64,000 nt of DNA, from positions 7,851,154-7,915,153 of the forward strand of contig JAQFVV010006245.1 in NCBI GenBank assembly GCA_028023455.1, given 5' to 3'. The notes under the pieces were generated by a model. That model saw nothing but the letters and a program-made list of their open reading frames with translations. It made no database searches and had not been told where the DNA came from. Source of the DNA: Epiperipatus broadwayi. Taxonomy: Eukaryota; Onychophora; Udeonychophora; Euonychophora; Peripatidae. Positions 59,077 through 64,000 of this stretch are shown here, in pieces. A program made the translations under genes and the position numbers. Each line of letters starts with the position of its first letter. Positions within the stretch are counted from its first letter, which is position 1.

Positions 59077-62037
59077 TTACATGGTCTTTATATCTAAATC
59101 TCCCTTATCTTTTCCCAAACCTAGCATAATAACTAATAACTCACTTTCTGTATAACCACTTTGTTTATATTTATATTTCCACAACTTCATTATTTGTACC
59201 CTTTCTGCTTTCAGGCATTTACATTCAATTGACAGATGTCTAATATTTTCTATGCCTTCCTTACACAATTTACAGATTAAATCACCCACATTTTTCAATT
59301 TATGTATTTATTCCCTTGTTGCTAAAGATCCTGTTCAAAACCTTAAACATTAAACTACTTACGTTGCTATTATCATAAATTAACTTGCATCTAATATTCC
59401 ATTTACTTCTATATATATTTAAATTTGTTTTACTCTCCATACTAGTTCTCCATCTCTCCAATTTCCTATTCTTTATTAATCATCTATTCTTCTATTCCAT
59501 TTGTTACCACTATAACACTCAGTGATTCTCCTAACACAATCATCCCACCTTTTGTATAAATAAATATAGTAACATAAATTTTTTATCCACGTCTTCTGCA
59601 TACTATACTTACTACTTTTGTCACCCATCTTGCTGCCTGCCCATTACTCATAATGCAATTAAATACTATTGGCTATTTTCTTATTATCCATAAATTGCAA
59701 TCTACTGAAAATTTTTATTTTACTTTTTGCATCACTCATTATAAAACTTGACTATCCCATTTCTTCTTGAATTACCAGCTTTGCCATCCACACATCTGCA
59801 TGTAATGCATGTCTTCCTACTTCTCTTTGTAATTTTTCTAAGTAATCTAAGATCCCTTTACTAACACATAATGCATTATTACCATATGTTAATTATGCTG
59901 CTACCACTCCCTCTCATGCAATTCTAGCTATTTATTATATAAAAATACAGTTAATTTCTTTATCAGTCCCTTTCTTTTCTTTGCTTTATTTATCAATCTT
60001 TTCTTCCATTCATCCAAGCAATTTCTCTGATTACTTAAGATGATTTCCAAACTGTTATACCTATTCCTCATACTTAACTTTATATCTCCCAATAAAAATT
60101 CTTTATCTTCTCTTTCCCCAGTATTAATCATCATTACTTTTGAATTTTCACCACTAAATTTAATCGCCATCTCTTTACCCACTCTTACACATGTTCTCAG
60201 CATAACTTCCATATATTCCCTTCTTTCTGTGTACAAGAAGACATCATCAGCAAATAAAAGACTCAATAATGTATATACTCCCTTGCAAACTATTAATGAT
60301 ATCTCTACCCCTCTTCCTAGTCTTTCTATTGTTCTCTTTATTTCTCTCAAGTAAAAAAAAAAAACAAAATAGGTGACATAGGGCATCCTTGCCTCAGTCC
60401 CATCTCATTTTTAACTTTAACTGATTCTATAGTTCCTACTTCATATGTATAGTAATTACTTTTATATATTCTCATAATAATATCCAATAAAACTTCATCC
60501 ATTGTCAAATTTATTAAACTTACCTGTAATCTATTTCTATTTACTCTATCATATGCCTTCTATATATCTATAAAGACCATATATAACTGTCTACCTGTAT
60601 TTCTATTCACATTTATAAATTGTGTTATTACAAATAAACTATTTCCTATATGTCTATCTGATCAAAAATCTCTTTACATTTCTCCTACTATATTATTTTC
60701 TTCCATACATTTTGCGACCCTTCCAGCCACCATATATGCAAAAACTTTATATAACACTGATGTTACCACTATCAGTTTATAATTGCTTAACTTTCTATGA
60801 TTCTTACCCCTTCCTTTAAATAATAGCATTAGTCTTGTATTACTCCTATTATTCAGACAATGTTTCTTCTGTGCCATCTTATTAAAACATGATAATAGTT
60901 TTAATTTTGCCCTATATTCTAAATTCATTATCATCTCTGCTTCCCATCTATCCAAACCTCTTGCCTTTCTACTTTTCCAATTTCTTCCCTGCCTCATTCA
61001 GTTCATTTTCTGTAAATCTAATATTTCCATTACTATATGCTTTCATGTTTGTTATCACTCTGTCCTTCACATCTAACATCTTTTCTATATCCATTACATA
61101 CTTATTTAAGATTGTCTCAAATTCTTTTATAGAACTACCCTCTATTCTCACATCATCTAGTAATACTATTTCTCTCTCTTCTATGTTCCATCTTTAAATG
61201 TATTTCCAAAAATTGTACTCCCTTCTCTTTTATTATTATTAATATCCTCCAACAATTTACTATTCAATTTCTCTATAATTATCTATTTTAGCCAACTTTT
61301 TTTTTCTTTAAATATTTTCCCCATTTAACATTAACATCTTTCTCACTTTCTTTGTTCTTAATAGCACACTTATATTCCCTGCATGCTTCTCCCCTCTCTT
61401 TTACACTTTCAATAATTCTCACTTTCCTATTACTTTTATTTTTCTGAATATTCTCACTTAAAACCCTATTTGCTACTTTTTTTTATTTCACCACACCAGT
61501 CCTTATATTCATCTCCAACCAACTCTTCCATGGTTTCTTCAACTTTTATTTTATATTCTTCTAACTTATTCTTATTATTCATTCTTCATCCACATCCTTT
61601 TCACTTTTATTACTATTTTTCATCACACTACTATCCATTTCTATTATAAAGAAATTATGATCACTATTACATACTCTCTCTTCATTATCAAACACTTTAC
61701 TTTTCTGTACTTTATTAATCCTCTACTTTTCTATTAATACATTATCTATTGTGTGAAATGTATTATTTCTAGGTCATGTGTATTGTCCCTCAAAAATATT
61801 TAACAAATTTCCAATGTTCAAATTCACTCACTGACAAAAATTCTTCAAAAACTGTCCATTCTTGTTATCTACATTATCAATTTCTTTAATATATCTATTT
61901 ATATCACCTATAACCATTATTATCTTTCCTTTTTCTTTGAAACTCTGTATATCCTTATCTAGGCATTCATATATGCTACTGTTCCACTCCATTATAGGTT
62001 GATTATCTCCAGTGGCTATATACACTATGGCCACCAT
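59077..62037 (-). pseudogene. LINE ORF2: endonuclease and reverse transcriptase, broken
   Basis: Endonuclease: VIYIATGDNQP-like start and IIMVIGDINRYI with NKNGQFLKNF (61828-62037). Reverse transcriptase N-terminal part: KARGLDRWEAEMI, RLMLLFKGRGKNHRKLSNYK and VLYKVFAYMVAGRV (60674-60997). Catalytic box LLFADDVFLYTE (about 60246-60281) with downstream NSKVMMI (59928-60386). C-terminal zinc motif CKLCKEGIENIRHLSIEC (59077-59298). Between 61.0 and 61.8 kb only stop-ridden debris remains. Catalytic FADD is intact although the protein is not. Confidence 0.72.
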
Positions 62038-62521
62038 TCATTCTTGTCTTCCTAACCTTACCTCGAACCATAAATGTTCTTGACATTTAACAGTATTTAA
62101 ATATTTTTTGACACAACTCCCATACCACCACCTCTTTTTTCTTTTCTATTTATACTCTGCCAGTCTTCCAGTATAGGTTTTTCTTTTTTTCTTAGATGTG
62201 TTTCCACTACTGCTAGTACCTCAAGCTCTTCATTTATAACTGCTTTTTTTAATTCCAGCCACTATTCTGGTATATTCCCAGTTTGCATATTCAAATATCC
62301 AATTATAACAACTTCTTCTTACCTAACTACTCTTTTATAAATTCTTTTGACTCTTTCTTTTTCATTACATTAATAAATAACTTGCTTACCATTAATTTTA
62401 TAGACCTATTCGCTCTCCATATCTACATATATATCTAAATCAGCAACCCTTTGTTTATTTCTTACATACCATCCATTCTTCTTTTTTCTGATAACACTGT
62501 AATTTAAAACCCAACCTTTTT

Positions 62522-63261
62522 TTATAAGTTTCCCAAACTATATTCTTTGCAAATCAAATGCCCAAATACTTCCCTTCCTTGTTTTGGTAAGTGCAATCCA
62601 TATTTAATATATAACTCCCTCTTACTACTAAAAAAATCCCACACATCCACAACATAATCCTCATTTCTCTCATACATTTTTTTCAATCTCTCATTTCTAT
62701 AACATGCCCTATCTAACACATACCCATTGTCAAATCTTGGTAATAATTCCAACTATTCCTACTCTTCCTTTAATCTTACTCAAATTCCTAATCAATTCTA
62801 TGTACTCATCCATTACTCTTTCTGATGGCTGTGATAAATTATTTGTGCCTACCATATCATACACATCTCTACTTCCTGTGTCTTTACCTTACCTGTAACA
62901 CCCCTAATTTCAGCTCCAGGCAGACCTATTCTTACAAACCTGTTTCTATTTTTCCTTGCAATTATATCTCCACCTTTCCTAATTATTAATTCTCCTATCA
63001 ATATTGTCTCATAGTTTACTTCCCTACTTTATCTGTAACATTCTTTTTCACCTTCTGGACTTTTTCATCTACTTCTTCCTTATCATTCTTATTCAATAAT
63101 TTTTTTATCTGCTCACACTTCATCTCTAATGATTTTAATTTATCTTCTACATTCTTTATCTTTTCCTCTATCTTACTCATTCTTTGACTAACCATCTCCC
63201 CTGCATTACTCATTTTTTCATCCATATTTATTAAATAGCCTAGTGGCACCTCAAGTGACAA
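62522..63261 (-). pseudogene. LINE ORF1: coiled coil and SGNH-esterase-like domain, broken
   Basis: 63016-63261 encodes a charged coiled coil (MSKIEEKIKNVEDKLKSLE...). After a stop, frames toward 62704 read VRIGLPGAEIRG, then a YDMVGTNN block (about 62832-62856), the Gly-x-Asn block of SGNH hydrolases. 62522-62752 reads VVDVWDFFSSKRELYIKYGL followed by HLPKQGREVFGHL, the C-terminal (D)xxH region (GLHL). The domain normally hydrolyses lipid esters; its role in LINE ORF1 is unclear. Frameshifts separate the blocks. Confidence 0.6.
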
Positions 63262-63270
63262 TGTTCATAA

Positions 63271-64000
63271 CATATTGATTTAGTACAATATATATTTATC
63301 AAAAATATTTTTCATTTCTAACAAGTTTTTTTTTTGAAGAATAATTATTAAACCAAATTTTTTATAAGTTCATTTGAAACAATATAAACTATTAGAGAGC
63401 ATTCTTTGTATAAGTAAAAATAATTGCAGTCATAAGTATTCAGTGAATTTAGAAGCAAAAAAGAAGTTTCCATTTTTGATTTTAATGTATTCAAATAAAA
63501 TACATCATCATTAAAAGTATCTGTATTATGAGGTAACAAACTTTTCTAAATAAAATCATCATTCAAACAGAATCTATCCATTTGAAAATGTCTAGTTCTC
63601 AAAGTTTAATTCTGTCTTCATGATTCATAGTTCTTCTCTCCATATCACTCTAACAAACATTCTTATTTCACTTATTCTTTTTATATAAAATGATTTTTTA
63701 AGTTCTTTATAATGTCTTCAGATCAATTCTAAGATTTCAACTGTCCATCTATTGTTATTTATTTATCTCCATTGTAGTGTCTTTTTTTAATTATCTTATC
63801 CATAATATTTTTCCTTTGAATGCTTCTTGTTATTCACAATGTATATTTCTTTATTTTTTTGTATGATCTGAAGTATTTGTATTGTTCTTCTGTTAAACAT
63901 CCATGTCAAGATTCATAAGTAAAAAGTGAAAAACAAATCTATTAAAAATCTTATTTTTTAAAAAGGTAAGTGTTATAGTCCTCCCTTCTCTCAGAAGTAG
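63271..64000. other. AT-rich stretch to window end
   Basis: No gene or repeat relation seen. Confidence 0.5.

Larger units (their letters stand above)
58900..63270 (-). mobile_element. Decayed non-LTR retrotransposon with esterase-like ORF1
   Basis: On -, from 63270 down: coiled-coil plus SGNH/GDSL-esterase-like ORF1, endonuclease, reverse transcriptase and a C-terminal CCHC motif. The + strand is strikingly T/C-rich because the element's sense strand is A/G-rich. Many stops and frameshifts. An esterase in ORF1 is known for CR1/L2-type LINEs, so that group is favoured; clade is inference. Confidence 0.75.

Overview
This is a very AT-rich invertebrate-type (metazoan) genomic window made almost entirely of transposable-element debris. 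The phylum cannot be fixed from sequence alone. Reasons for calling it animal DNA: one spliced exon of an SLC4A11-type membrane transporter (41928-42041) with consensus splice sites, Penelope-like elements with GIY-YIG endonuclease, Tx1/L1-like and esterase-bearing non-LTR retrotransposons, Ty3/gypsy elements, tRNA-derived SINEs and long microsatellites. No bacterial-style genes, operons, rRNA or CRISPR are present. Most of the window is probably intergenic or intronic.

Layout. 1-5.05 kb: decayed Tx1/L1-like LINE on + ending in an (AAT)n tail that is itself duplicated. 7.37-8.48 kb: three copies of a ~405-nt unit, one inverted, each carrying a hammerhead-ribozyme motif. 9.15-9.37 kb: perfect 99-nt palindrome, with a relative at 19.9 kb. 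9.93-15.33 kb: Ty3/gypsy element with an intact pol and a gag split by one frameshift. 21.05-23.61 kb: gag-only LTR element on -, in a shared-LTR tandem arrangement. 24.58-24.85 kb: inverted SINE pair with a hammerhead-like tail. 25.8-26.8 kb: four adjacent tandem-repeat arrays. 27.34-32.19 kb: non-coding LTR element with ~1.9-kb LTRs and an array of primer-binding-site-like motifs. 32.25-34.33 kb: foldback repeat and Penelope remnant (+) with a hammerhead-like end. 35.6-36.7 and 51.5-52.0 kb: further 382-nt hammerhead-bearing repeats. 37.35-37.61 kb: a 263-nt poly-G tract. 39.25, 41.4, 52.1 and 55.4 kb: tRNA-related SINE copies. 46.3-47.3 kb: second Penelope remnant (-). 48.98-50.15 kb: GC-richer retroposon-like block. 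58.9-63.3 kb: decayed LINE (-) with esterase-like ORF1.

The most interesting signal is a hammerhead-ribozyme theme running through several unrelated-looking repeats: a CTGANGA box, a short stem II, a (G/A)AAA box, and a flanking stem I. It occurs in 382/405-nt tandem units (retrozyme-like), in tRNA-like SINEs (comparable to the known schistosome SM-alpha repeats) and at the end of a Penelope remnant. At the first locus the three cores are intact and the only core difference lies at the one unconstrained core base (N7). In other copies the core has decayed, often at the former CpG next to the GAAA box. Penelope-like elements, present here twice, are the proposed mobilisers of such repeats. All of this was read by eye; no folding, alignment or database search was run.
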